The position numbers and the translations under genes were made by a program. Under the pieces are notes generated by a model. It did no database searches, was not told where the DNA came from, and saw nothing but the letters and a program-made list of their open reading frames with translations. Positions 16,318-26,802 of a DNA stretch of 64,000 nt are shown here, piece by piece. Each line of letters starts with the position of its first letter. Positions within the stretch are counted from its first letter, which is position 1. Source of the stretch: Microbulbifer marinus (GTDB lineage: Bacteria > Pseudomonadota > Gammaproteobacteria > Pseudomonadales > Cellvibrionaceae); NCBI RefSeq assembly GCF_900107725.1, contig NZ_FNQO01000002.1:62001-126000 (forward strand), given 5' to 3'.

Positions 16318-19272
16318 TTAGAAGCTGTAGCGCACACCCAGACTGTACCGGGCGCCAGTTTGGTATGCGCCGATCATCATGTTCTCATGACGGCCATACA
16401 AACGCTTGGTTTCGTTGGTCAGGTTGATGCCTTCGAAGAATACGGTCAGGTCCTCCCGTACGTCGTAGCTCGCGCTGGCATCCCACTGGCCGTACGCAGC
16501 AACGTATACCGGGTTGCGCTCGCCGTTGCCATCGAAAGTACCGGCCAGGAAGTCGTCGCGCCAGTTGTAGGCGATACGCGCCTGAATCCCATTCTTGTCA
16601 TAGAAACCCACAACGTTCATGGAGTCACTCAGACCGAGCAGCGCAAACTGGTTTTCAACCCCGTCACCCTTGTTGGTGTTGAAGTTGTCATAGGCGATGT
16701 CGCCGTTGACGGTGGTGAAGTTGAACTGCGCGCCGAAGCCCGAGTCAGCGAACATATGCTGTGCCGCGAACTCAAAGCCGTCGATTTCTGCCCGCTTCGC
16801 ATTCACCGGCGTCAGCACGCTAAAGACAGCTGCTTCATCGCCAAGCTTTGCATCACCCACGATCGGCGCACCGTATTTGGCTTCCATTTCCGCGCGGACG
16901 GCAGCTAAATCACGAGTACCCAGCGCCGCTGCAGCCTCCTCAAAGCGTTTTCCAGTTGCCGGATGCGCAAGGTTAAACGGCGTTTCAGTAAATGAGTCCT
17001 GACCGATGAAGTTCTTCACGCTCTTGCGGTAGTAACCGGCGGATACATAGCTGGCCTCACCGTAATACCACTCGGTGGACAGGTCGTAGTTGAGCGATTC
17101 AAACGGATCCAGATCCGGATTGCCGCGCTGTGCGGTACCGCCACTGAAACGCAGCAGCGAGTCGATGGTCTGGCCGCCCTGGATGTCACCGTAACCGGGG
17201 CGGGTAATAGTCTTGCTGATGGACCCACGCGCAACAACATCGTCGGTCAGGGCGATATCGAGGTCGAGATTCGGCAGCCAGTTACCGTAACCACCCTCCT
17301 GGCGGCTGAAACCAACACCGTTCTGATGGGCACGGAATTCGTTGTCGCCTACCCAAGTAATGTAATCGTACTGGGGCACTTTCGCCTTGGAGTCGACATT
17401 AGTGTCTTCATAGCGCAGGCCCATTGCCAGATGCACCGGCATTGCCGCATCTTCCCAGGCCAGGTTTACCTGGGTATAGGCATACTGCTGGGTCTCAACC
17501 GCGGTACGGTCGGTAGTGAAGTCATTGCTGGCACACAACCAAGGGCCGCATGGGCTATTCCACTCATTAGGCAAGGTATCGCCATTGGCCTCAACCCAAG
17601 TGGCGATAGCTGCGCGCATGCCATCGAAGTCAGAGGCGTAGTAGTACGGCGTCATCTCCGAGCTGTCGGCGCTGCCGAAGTCATCCAGCGCATCGGCCAT
17701 GCTCTTCTGCACGAACAGGCTGTCGTCATAATCCGCCGGCGTCCCCAGACCACCCCAGGTATCGTTCTGGACGTTGGCGAATGCGGAACGGTTGGTGGAC
17801 TCGCTGCGACCGATACCGAAGTCGATGCTCTTCACGAAACCTTCGTTGACATCGAAGGTACCGTCGAAGCGCGTCTGCTCGATATCGTGCTTCATGTAAC
17901 TGTTGTTGAAGACGTTACCGGAGGTCAGCATCTGGGCTGGATCGAAGCCCTGGCCATCGATGAATTCGAAGTTGACAGTAGGCAGGTCTTTGCCGTAGTT
18001 GACGGTGGTTGCTTCACGGTTGAACTGCACACCGGCGATATTGTTGTTGGTACCTCGGTCGTCCTTGGCACCGTTCTCGGCGCTGGAATTGTGGTAGTCA
18101 AACCTCAGGGTCAGGTCCTCACGAGGGTTCCAGACCAGGTTCAGGCCGATGGAGTCGTTTTTGTTGATGGTGCCCCACTCTCCCGCATTGAAGGTCACGT
18201 CAGCATTGGTGCCATCGGTGTAAACGATCGGGGCTACCACGCTGCCGTTGCCAGAGCCTTCGGTAAAGGAGCCTGAAATCGGGTCGCCGTTGAACCAGGC
18301 ACCCATCGCATTGTACTGGTGCTCTACGTCCTGTTCGGCGTAGGCGTAATCCAGGGTGGCCTCGAACTCGTCGGAGGGCGCCCACTGCAGAGTCAGGATG
18401 GCGTTGGTACGCTCACGCTGGGTCTCGGAGAAGTTGAAGCCAATACCGCGCGGCATGGAATAGATATCACCTTCCTGCGGAACGTTTTCAAAATTGTCAA
18501 AGCTGGGATGACCCGGATTGACCGAACCCCAGTCCCACTGGCCACCGGGGATGGTGTACCAGCCTGGACCCGTTTCGGAACCAGCCTGACCAGAGTGGCG
18601 TTCGGAGAAGGAACCAGCAAAAGCCACGCCGATGGTATCGTCAGCGAACTTACCACTGTAAATACCGGACAGCTCCGGAGTCAGGCTGTCGCCTTCTTCA
18701 CTGGAAGTGTCGTGCAGGGACTTGGCACTCAGGTTGAGGACGGTGTCCGCCTGTTCCAGCGGGCGGATGGTCTTCACGTTGATCACAGAACCGATGCCAC
18801 CAGTAGGCTGGTTGGCACGACCGGTCTTGAATACCTCTACGCCGCTAACACTTTCGGCCGCCAGGTTGGCGAAGTCGAAAGAGCGGGAGGCAGAGGCGCC
18901 GCTGCTTTCAAGATTTGCCGCCGGCATCTGGCGACCGTTCAGGGTGACTACGTTGTAGTCAGGACCAAAGCCACGCACAGTGACCCGGCTGCCTTCGCCG
19001 TTCTGGCGGTCGATTGATACGCCGGTGATACGCTGCAGGGATTCCGCCAGGTTGGTATCGGGGAATTTACCGATATCTTCCGCGGAAATCGCATCAACCA
19101 CGCCCTGGGCGTCGCGTTTGATGTCCATCGACTTGATCAAACTGCCGCGGATACCGACAACGGTCACCTCTTCCAGCGCGGCGTCCTGTGCCAGTGCCGC
19201 GCCACTCAGCCCGGTAAGTGCGGCAATGGCTGCGGCCATGGAATTCTTCTTGAATCCGGTCATTCTGTTCAT
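16318..19272 (-). CDS. TonB-dependent outer-membrane receptor 2
   Basis: A 984-residue TonB-dependent receptor. The signal peptide ends near LSGAALA (about residue 28), followed by a TonB-box-like LEEVTVVG, the plug (IGKFPDTNLAESLQRITGVSI, in part; VTVRGFGPDYN, LNGRQMP) and a long barrel ending YSLGVRYSF with a C-terminal Phe. The plug motif IGKFPDTNLAESLQR is the hallmark of receptors seen in glycan-utilisation loci of Proteobacteria. Start ATG 19272 has GGGGGAG six bases upstream. It heads the run receptor - halogenase 3 - cupin - halogenase 2. Its upstream gap carries two direct copies of the shared motif 33 bp apart and one imperfect inverted copy. It is about 55 residues longer than receptor 1 and not a close paralogue of it outside the plug. 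Confidence 0.93.
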   Translation of the reverse strand: MNRMTGFKKNSMAAAIAALTGLSGAALAQDAALEEVTVVGIRGSLIKSMDIKRDAQGVVDAISAEDIGKFPDTNLAESLQRITGVSIDRQNGEGSRVTVRGFGPDYNVVTLNGRQMPAANLESSGASASRSFDFANLAAESVSGVEVFKTGRANQPTGGIGSVINVKTIRPLEQADTVLNLSAKSLHDTSSEEGDSLTPELSGIYSGKFADDTIGVAFAGSFSERHSGQAGSETGPGWYTIPGGQWDWGSVNPGHPSFDNFENVPQEGDIYSMPRGIGFNFSETQRERTNAILTLQWAPSDEFEATLDYAYAEQDVEHQYNAMGAWFNGDPISGSFTEGSGNGSVVAPIVYTDGTNADVTFNAGEWGTINKNDSIGLNLVWNPREDLTLRFDYHNSSAENGAKDDRGTNNNIAGVQFNREATTVNYGKDLPTVNFEFIDGQGFDPAQMLTSGNVFNNSYMKHDIEQTRFDGTFDVNEGFVKSIDFGIGRSESTNRSAFANVQNDTWGGLGTPADYDDSLFVQKSMADALDDFGSADSSEMTPYYYASDFDGMRAAIATWVEANGDTLPNEWNSPCGPWLCASNDFTTDRTAVETQQYAYTQVNLAWEDAAMPVHLAMGLRYEDTNVDSKAKVPQYDYITWVGDNEFRAHQNGVGFSRQEGGYGNWLPNLDLDIALTDDVVARGSISKTITRPGYGDIQGGQTIDSLLRFSGGTAQRGNPDLDPFESLNYDLSTEWYYGEASYVSAGYYRKSVKNFIGQDSFTETPFNLAHPATGKRFEEAAAALGTRDLAAVRAEMEAKYGAPIVGDAKLGDEAAVFSVLTPVNAKRAEIDGFEFAAQHMFADSGFGAQFNFTTVNGDIAYDNFNTNKGDGVENQFALLGLSDSMNVVGFYDKNGIQARIAYNWRDDFLAGTFDGNGERNPVYVAAYGQWDASASYDVREDLTVFFEGINLTNETKRLYGRHENMMIGAYQTGARYSLGVRYSF

Positions 19273-19426
19273 GGAGTTGTCTCCCCCATCTTCACGTCGT
19301 TTTCGTTATTGGTTTCGCCAGACGGGACAACTCTTCAATACCTCTGGGTTCATTTACGGCCAATGCGGCTACTCTCATTTCGCACCGGCGACCCGATCTG
19401 GCTCGAGCCTATCCTCTGCCAGGGCT

Positions 19427-19482
19427 CCAAAGTGAGTCGTCCCACCTTGGGGGAATGGGGAAAAATGGACTATCCCACCTTG
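19427..19482. promoter_or_regulatory. Putative operator cluster upstream of TonB receptor 2
   Basis: GTCGTCCCACCTTG at 19436-19449 and TATCCCACCTTG at 19471-19482 are direct repeats exactly 33 bp apart. An imperfect inverted copy, CAAAGTGAGTCG (19428-19439), overlaps the first. The cluster is 155-210 bp upstream of the receptor start. In the rest of the 415-bp gap (19273-19426 and 19483-19687) I see no gene and no other clear site. Confidence 0.65.
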
Positions 19483-19687
19483 ATCCCAGTAAAGCGGGAA
19501 AGAAAACATCTATATTTTTCAAACACTTAACAGGATTCGACGATTGTGCACAACGATAGGGCAAATTCGCAATGAGCGCAGGGCAAACCCTACCAAAGGC
19601 GCAAAAAACAACCAACAAGGAATTGCGACCCGCTGGCCACCCCAGCGCTACCGGCCGCCGCCACCCACTGAAACCGCGGGCCAAAGG

Positions 19688-20569
19688 CTAACTTTTCCAC
19701 ATGTTGACACCGGCCAGGCTGGTGCGGATGCTCGACAGAGGATCCTCGGCGTCATCCCGCTCGACGAATCCGTATTCGAGCCCGGCCCGATCCGCCTGCG
19801 CCAGCAGCCGCGGGAAATCGATCACGCCCTGCCCAACCTCAGTCATGGCCCCGGCTGCCGTCGCATCTTTCAAGTGCCACAGCGGAAAGCGGCCCGGATA
19901 ACGGTCGAAGTAACTCTGTGGTGCCTGCCCGGCCCGGTGCATCCAATACAGATCCATCTCGAAATACACCAGCTCCGGATCGGTGCCATCCAGCAACAAT
20001 CGATAGGGCAGCGCCCCTTTGGCGTCGACAAATTCGAAATCGTGATTGTGATAGGCCAGCCGGAGTCCGGCATCCCGACACATCCGCCCCCAGCGATTGA
20101 GCTTGTCCGGCAGCTGCCGGTAATAGCCGATGTTGCGGCGGGAAGGATCCAGCCACGGCAGCACCACATAGCGGCTGCCGAGGGCCCGCGCCTGGCCAAC
20201 AACTGCCGACATGTCCGCCTCCATCTCCTCCACCGGGAAATGCGCGGCGGGTGCGGCGAGCCCCAGATTGCCGAGCAGGCGCCGCAATGTTGACGGCGCC
20301 CGGCCGAAGAAACCCGCAAACTCCACCTGCCGGTAGCCGGTGGCAGCCACCCGCGCCAGTGTCCGCTCCACGCTCTGTGCCATTTGTGCACGCAGCGTAT
20401 ACAGCTGCAGGCCCCGCACGCTGGGCAATGAACGGGTCGAGGAACTCCGGGAGCCAGTTGCGCAGGCTAGCTCGGCGGCCATCGGCATCGCCGTAGACGC
20501 GAGGCCCGCGACGGCAACTGACAGGAAGCGGCGACGGGCGGGGGAGATTCCGGAGGGCATGGGGAACAC
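19688..20569 (-). CDS. Tat-exported sugar phosphate isomerase/epimerase-like TIM-barrel protein
   Basis: A 293-residue protein of the xylose isomerase-like TIM-barrel superfamily (AP endonuclease 2 fold). The N terminus has a twin-arginine motif (ARRRFLSVAVAG, residues 11-22) followed by a hydrophobic stretch, pointing to folded export to the periplasm. The barrel shows GLQLYTLR, LRLAYHNHDFEF with the metal-site histidine, and HLKDATAAG with the second His/Lys region. It is last in the same-strand run after the malG-like gene, 43 bp downstream, so probably co-transcribed with the sugar ABC transporter. It may isomerise or epimerise a keto-sugar outside the cytoplasm; the actual reaction is not known for this subgroup. 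Confidence 0.78.
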   Translation of the reverse strand: MFPMPSGISPARRRFLSVAVAGLASTAMPMAAELACATGSRSSSTRSLPSVRGLQLYTLRAQMAQSVERTLARVAATGYRQVEFAGFFGRAPSTLRRLLGNLGLAAPAAHFPVEEMEADMSAVVGQARALGSRYVVLPWLDPSRRNIGYYRQLPDKLNRWGRMCRDAGLRLAYHNHDFEFVDAKGALPYRLLLDGTDPELVYFEMDLYWMHRAGQAPQSYFDRYPGRFPLWHLKDATAAGAMTEVGQGVIDFPRLLAQADRAGLEYGFVERDDAEDPLSSIRTSLAGVNMWKS

Positions 20570-20612
20570 CGACTAATGCTTGGTTATTCTTATCGGCCGC
20601 TGCGCCGAAGGG

Positions 20613-21488
20613 TCAGCCCTTCACGGCACCGGCGGACAGCCCCGACACCAGGAAACGCTGCAGGGCAAGGAACAGCAGTATCACCGGAATGGATACCAGA
20701 ATCGAGCCGGCGGCGAAGAAGCCCCACTCCGATGCATAGTCACTAACGAAGAAGCGCAGCCCCACCGGCACCGTGTACCTGGATTCGTCGTCCATAAAGA
20801 TGGAGGCGAGGATGAATTCGTTCCAGGCGGTCATGAAGGAGAAGAGCGCGGTCACCGCGATGGCCGGGCGCGCCAGCGGCAGGATGATCCGGTAAAAGAT
20901 GGTAAAGCGCGAGGCCCCCTCCAGCAGGGCCGACTCCTCGATCTCGTAGGGCAGCGTGTCGAAGTAGCCCTTCAGCATCCACACGCAGAACGGCAGCGCG
21001 GTGATCGCATACACCAGCACCAGCCCCAGCCAGGTGTTGCCGAGCCCTAGCCACTGCACGACGATGACGTACAGCGGGATCAGCATCAGCACCGCCGGGA
21101 ACATCTGTGAAATCAGGAACAGCATCAGGCCGCGCTCGCGCCCGGGGAAACGGAAGCGGGAGAAGGCATAGGCGGCGGTGCAGGACAGGCACAGCCCCAC
21201 CACGGTGGTGCTGAGCGCGACCACCAGGCTATTGCCGAGCCAGCGCATAAACGGCTGCTCGGTAAGCACCGCGCGGAAGTTGTCCAGCGACCACTGCTGC
21301 GGCAGCGGCACCAGCGCGGCCAGCTGCTGCCAGAAACCGGCGCCCTCCGGCAGCGCGACCAGCTGCAGGGCCTGCTGGCCGGAGAAGGCCAGGCTCACGA
21401 CCCACAGCAGCGGGTAGATCACGATCAGGCCCGCGAACAGCAACAGCGCGAAGCGCCAGCTGAAAATATCGCCCAGTACCCTCTTCAT
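20613..21488 (-). CDS. Sugar ABC transporter permease, MalG-like
   Basis: A 291-residue inner-membrane permease of the MalFG type with six predicted helices. The cytoplasmic EAA loop that contacts the ATPase is visible as EESALLEGASRFTIFYRIILPLARP (in part), and the PVGLRF segment near the C-terminal periplasmic loop is typical of MalG. I set the start at ATG 21488 (MKRVLGDIFSWRF), which overlaps the upstream stop by four bases (ATGA), arguing for translational coupling. The C terminus LVSGLSAGAVKG is the usual MalG end. It is the partner of the MalE-MalF fusion encoded just upstream. Confidence 0.92.
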   Translation of the reverse strand: MKRVLGDIFSWRFALLLFAGLIVIYPLLWVVSLAFSGQQALQLVALPEGAGFWQQLAALVPLPQQWSLDNFRAVLTEQPFMRWLGNSLVVALSTTVVGLCLSCTAAYAFSRFRFPGRERGLMLFLISQMFPAVLMLIPLYVIVVQWLGLGNTWLGLVLVYAITALPFCVWMLKGYFDTLPYEIEESALLEGASRFTIFYRIILPLARPAIAVTALFSFMTAWNEFILASIFMDDESRYTVPVGLRFFVSDYASEWGFFAAGSILVSIPVILLFLALQRFLVSGLSAGAVKG

Positions 21489-23718
21489 CGCGCCGCCTCC
21501 ATGGTTCTGGAGATCCGCGTCTGCCACAGCGCATAGCAGAACAACAGCGCCAGGATCACCATCGAGTAGGCGGCGGCGTAGGCGTACTGGTACTTCTCGA
21601 AGCCGATGCGGAAAGCCTTGGTGATCAGGATATCGTTGGCCCCGGCCGGCGCGCCGTCGCTGACCAGGTAGATCACATTGAACATATTGAAGGTCCAGAC
21701 CACCGACAGGATGATGGCGGGGATCAGCACCGGCTTCAGCAGCGGCAGGGTGATTTCGCGGAACTGGAACCAGCGCCCGGCACCCTCGACCCGGGCCGCC
21801 TCATACAGCTCGCGCGGTATCGACTGCAGGCCGCCGAGAATCACCACCATCATAAACGGGATCGACAGCCACACATTGGTGACCAGCCCGGTAAAGAAAC
21901 TCGCCCCAACTGAATCGAACCAGGCCACCGGCGCAATACCGAAGATCTGCAGCGCCTGATTGATTACGCCGAACTGCGGGTGAAACATGCCCTTCCACAC
22001 CAGCGCGGTGATGTAGTTGGGTATCGCCCACGGCAGTATCAGTAGCACCCGGAACCAGGCGCGACCGAAGATCGGCTTGTTCAGGGCCAGCGCCAGCAGC
22101 AGCGCCAGGCCGACGGCGAGCAGCACGTTACTGGCGGTCCAGCAGACGGTGACGAGCAGGGTCCAGTAGAAGTTATCGAAATTGATACTGCGCTCGGCAC
22201 CCGCGCCGTACCACAGATTCCAGTCGCCGAGGATGCCGACATAGTTGTCCAGCCCCAGCCAGCGGGACGCCAGCGGCGTGTTCTCGTTCAGCAGGGTGGT
22301 ATCGGTAAAGGATAGCAGCAGGCCGTACAGCAGCGGGAAGAACACCAGCAGCAGCATGCCGAGCATCGCCGGCAGGATGTACAGGTACGCGGTCCTGTTG
22401 TGGCGCCAGGTTGCGGCGATACGCCGGCGCAGCTTCAGCAGCGCCGTCACGGCGGCCAGCAGCAGGAATAGGCCCAGGCCCCACAGCCAGGCCGGTAGCT
22501 GTGCCGGCCCGGCATCCCGACTCTGCGATGCCTGCAATGCGGCGATATCCCGCTGCAGGTCGCGTTGCAGACGCTGCATCGCCGCCGCCGGCTGCGCCGC
22601 GCCCTTCACCACTTTCTTCAGTACATTTTCCAGTGGCTTCCACAGCAGCGTCATTTCCGGCAGGTTCGGAATCGGCACCGCGGTTTCCAGCTGCTGACGA
22701 AAGGCCATGGCGACGTCATTGGACGCGATCTGCGGATGCTCGAAGGCGCCCAGGTTGGCCGGCAGCTGCCCACCGGCGATGGCCATCTGCTCGGCGGACT
22801 CGCGCGCGGTCAGGTATTCCATCAAGCGATAGGCGGCCTCCTTGCTGTCGGACCAGGGAGACAGGAACAGGCCCTCGACCGCCACCCACGGCGCCAGCGG
22901 CGTGCCGCTGGCGCTCAAGCGCGGCAGTGGCGCTACCGCGTAATCGATCTGCGGATCTATCTCGCCGAGCATCCAGGGGCCGCTGATGACCATGGCGGCG
23001 CGGCCCTGATTGAACAGGTTGGTGACCAGGGTGCTGTTGGGCTCCTCCGGCAGTACTCCATCCGTTCGGACCCATTCCGTCAGCAGCTGCACGGAGCGGA
23101 CATTGGTATCGCTATCCAGCGCCAGTCGGTTCTGTGCATCGAACGGACCGCTGCCGAAGCCGTTCATCAGGGCGCCGTGGAAGAAGGGTTCGGTATAGCT
23201 GTAGGCGAGGCCGAAGCGGCCGTGTTGTCGGTCGGTGTGCGCGCGCGCCTGGGCGATCATCTCGGCGGTCGTCGCCGGCGGACTGTCAATCAGGGCGCGA
23301 TTGTAGATCAGCGCGGTACTCTTGAAATTGAACGGCAGGCCGTAGAGGCTGCCCTGATAGCGCATGGCGCCGAGCAGGTTATCCGGGAAGCGCTCCAATA
23401 CCTGCGGCCGCACGAAATCGTCGATGGGCGCAATGGAGTGACCGGCACTGGCCCAACCGCCGATGCGGTCGTGGGCGAAGATAAACAGGTCCGGGCCCTG
23501 CCCCCGCGGCAGCGCCGCGGACAGCTTGTCGGCGTAACTGCCGAACGGCACCGCCAGCGCCCGGACCCGCACCTGGCTCTGGCTGCGGTTGTAGTCGTCC
23601 AGCAACTGCTCCAGCGCCTGGCGCTCGGCGCCGCGGTAGCCGTGCCACAGCAGCAACTCCTCCTGGGCAACCGCCTGAACGGCACACAGACACAGCCACA
23701 GGGCGAGCGCGCGCTGTA

Positions 23719-23728
<10 letters not shown>
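21485..23728 (-). CDS. Sugar ABC transporter: solute-binding protein fused to MalF-like permease
   Basis: A 747-residue fusion. Residues 1-21 are a signal peptide (ending AVQAVA). About 22-390 form a MalE-type extracellular sugar-binding domain (LLLWHGYRG, PFNFKSTALIYN, AAMVISGPWML). A helix near 417-435 (WLWGLGLFLLLAAVTALL) and then a MalF-type permease follow, with the EAA loop YEAARVEGAGRWFQFREITL near 650-670. The binding protein is thus tethered to the membrane instead of being free in the periplasm. The start is GTG at 23728, overlapping the ATPase gene stop by ten bases. Mature length equals MalE plus MalF. Separate malE and malF genes are absent here, so this is not a duplicate. Confidence 0.88.
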
Positions 23729-24828
<1,100 letters not shown>

Positions 24829-25042
24829 GTCGGCACCCTTGGTAATCGCTGGCGCCGGGTGAACAGGTTCGGCAGGCTTCTCTCATCGACGCACAACTTG
24901 GCAATCTTGTTATTATCCGCACCACTCTAGGGGTGGAATCGGGCAGCCTCGCATTCTCGCTCAGCCCCCGGCGCGCGGACATCAGCCCCGCGCAGGGCGT
25001 AGGCGAACAAGAATCGAACAATAATTGATCAACCCCGAAAGA

Positions 25043-25372
25043 TCAATTGCCTGCCAGCTTGTCGGCCTTCCTCAGGAAGACCTCTATCTCCCGCTCCACC
25101 TGCTTGTCTCCCTTCATGCGGGCCACCTCCAAGCCACTGGTAAAGGCCTTGCGTGCGCGGTCGTAATCGCCCAACGCCAACTGGCTGCGGCCCAACAGCT
25201 TCCAGGCCGCGGAGTGATCCGGCATCTGCTCGACGCACAGCTGCAGGTGCTCTGCCGCCTCTCCGTAGGCCTTCTCATTGAACAGCGCACTGCCGAGTCC
25301 AAAGCGGAGCAGCGGCGAATCCCGGCCCTGATCCAGCTGGGCGCGCAGGCGGGCAATGATCGGATTGGTCAT
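25043..25372 (-). CDS. Small TPR-repeat protein
   Basis: A 109-residue cytoplasmic protein made of two to three tetratricopeptide repeats. The pattern FGLGSALFNEKAYGEAAEHL and AWKLLGRSQLALGDYDRARK shows the alternating small and large residues of TPR helices (about 22-55 and 56-90). The tail is charged (KGDKQVEREIEVFLRKADK). I prefer ATG 25372 (MTNPIIARLR), which has GGAG upstream; the frame opens 16 codons earlier without a good site. Divergent from the M20 amidohydrolase gene, 63 bp away. Such proteins act as interaction modules; no partner is evident. Confidence 0.75.
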   Translation of the reverse strand: MTNPIIARLRAQLDQGRDSPLLRFGLGSALFNEKAYGEAAEHLQLCVEQMPDHSAAWKLLGRSQLALGDYDRARKAFTSGLEVARMKGDKQVEREIEVFLRKADKLAGN

Positions 25373-25435
25373 GGGAGTCTCCGGCAGACACACGTTAGAA
25401 TCGGCCGACGATAACAACAACCAAGGAAATCAGCC

Positions 25436-26734
25436 GTGAAACGATTATTCCTGCCCCTCGCCATAGGCGCAACGCTGCTTGGCGCCAACCCGGCCACCGC
25501 CGCCGACCCGGATCAACTGTTGAAGAACACCGAAGCCAAGGTGATCGAGTGGCGCCGCCACCTGCACCAGAACCCCGAGCTGGGCAACCGCGAATTCGAG
25601 ACGGCCAAATATATTGAACAGCACCTGAAGTCCCTCGGCATGCAGGTGGAAACCGGCGTGGCCCACACCGGCGTGATCGGCCTGCTGAAGGGCGGCAAGC
25701 CGGGCCCGACCGTCGCGCTGCGCGCGGATATGGACGCGCTGCCGGTCACCGAGCAGGTGGACCTGCCGTTCGCCTCCAAGGTCAAAACCACCTACCAGGG
25801 CAAAGACGTGGGCGTGATGCACGCCTGCGGTCACGACACCCACGTGGCGATGCTGATGGGCGCCGCGGAGGTGCTCGCCGGCATGCGCGACGAGCTGGCC
25901 GGCAACGTGCTGTTTATCTTCCAGCCTGCCGAAGAGGGTGCGCCGGACGGAGAGGAAGGCGGTGCCGAGCTGATGCTGAAAGAGGGGCTGTTCAAGAAGT
26001 ACAAGCCGGATGTAGCCTTCGGCCAGCATGTGACCTCCAACCTGCCCTCCGGCGTGATCGGCTATCGCCCAGGTCCGACAATGGCGAGTTCCGACGAATT
26101 CCGCATCACCGTGGAGGGACGCCAGACCCACGGCTCGCGCCCCTGGGGCGGCGTGGACCCGATCACAGTGGCCGCGCAGATAGTGATGGGCACCCAGACC
26201 ATCGTCAGCCGCCAGATCGATATCACCAAGGAGCCGGCAGTGGTGTCCTTCGGCAAGATCGACGGCGGCGTGCGCAACAACATTATTCCTGACAGCGTGT
26301 TCATGAACGGCACCATCCGCAATTTCGATATGGACAACCGCCAGCAGATATTTGCCAAACTGAAAACGACGGCGGAAAAGATCGCCGAAAGTGCCGGCGC
26401 CAAGGCAACGGTCCAGATTATTGAAGGCTATCCGGTGCTGTCCAATGACCCGCAGCTGACCCAGGCTTCGCTGCCCGCCCTGCGCGCCGCAGCAGGAGAA
26501 AAGCGGGTGATGGAAATTCCCAAGATCACCGGCGCTGAAGACTTCGCCTATTTTGCCAACGAAGTGCCGGGTTTCTATTACTGGCTCGGGGTAACTCCGA
26601 AGGGCAAAGACGCCGCGACTGCCGCCAGCAACCACTCACCGCGCTTCTATGTGGACGAGAGCGCATTAAAGATCGGCACCAAGGCCATTACCCAACTGAC
26701 CCTGGACTATATGGCCAACTACAAGAAGCAGTAA
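25436..26734 (+). CDS. Periplasmic M20-family amidohydrolase/aminoacylase
   Basis: A 432-residue metallo-amidohydrolase of the M20D group (HipO/amidohydrolase type), removing acyl groups from N-acyl amino acids or similar amides. Residues 1-22 are a Sec signal peptide (ending ATAADPD), so it acts in the periplasm. Metal-site motifs are RADMDALPV, HACGHDTHVAML and QPAEEG; the dimerisation domain starts near 200 (HVTSNLPSG, RQTHGSRPW), and the last ligand His is in AASNHSPRFYVDE. Length and order match the family. A strong bidirectional terminator follows 26 bp after the stop. The exact substrate is not deducible. Confidence 0.88.
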   Translation: MKRLFLPLAIGATLLGANPATAADPDQLLKNTEAKVIEWRRHLHQNPELGNREFETAKYIEQHLKSLGMQVETGVAHTGVIGLLKGGKPGPTVALRADMDALPVTEQVDLPFASKVKTTYQGKDVGVMHACGHDTHVAMLMGAAEVLAGMRDELAGNVLFIFQPAEEGAPDGEEGGAELMLKEGLFKKYKPDVAFGQHVTSNLPSGVIGYRPGPTMASSDEFRITVEGRQTHGSRPWGGVDPITVAAQIVMGTQTIVSRQIDITKEPAVVSFGKIDGGVRNNIIPDSVFMNGTIRNFDMDNRQQIFAKLKTTAEKIAESAGAKATVQIIEGYPVLSNDPQLTQASLPALRAAAGEKRVMEIPKITGAEDFAYFANEVPGFYYWLGVTPKGKDAATAASNHSPRFYVDESALKIGTKAITQLTLDYMANYKKQ

Positions 26735-26760
26735 CTGAAAAAGCAGTAACTGCGCAACGA

Positions 26761-26787
26761 AAAAGAGCGGCCACTGGCCGCTCTTTT
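26761..26787. terminator. Bidirectional intrinsic terminator
   Basis: AAAAGAGCGGCC (26761-26772), loop ACT, and GGCCGCTCTTTT (26776-26787). It has T-runs on both sides and lies between the convergent M20 amidohydrolase and rhlE genes. Confidence 0.92.
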
Positions 26788-26802
26788 TATATTTGCAGTC
26801 CG

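Noticed and set aside
25023-25048. AATTGATC/GATCAATT inverted repeat at the end of the TPR gene as terminator or operator
   Set aside because: A 10-nt loop, an AT-rich stem and no U-run; it is not repeated elsewhere in the window, so I could not support a role.
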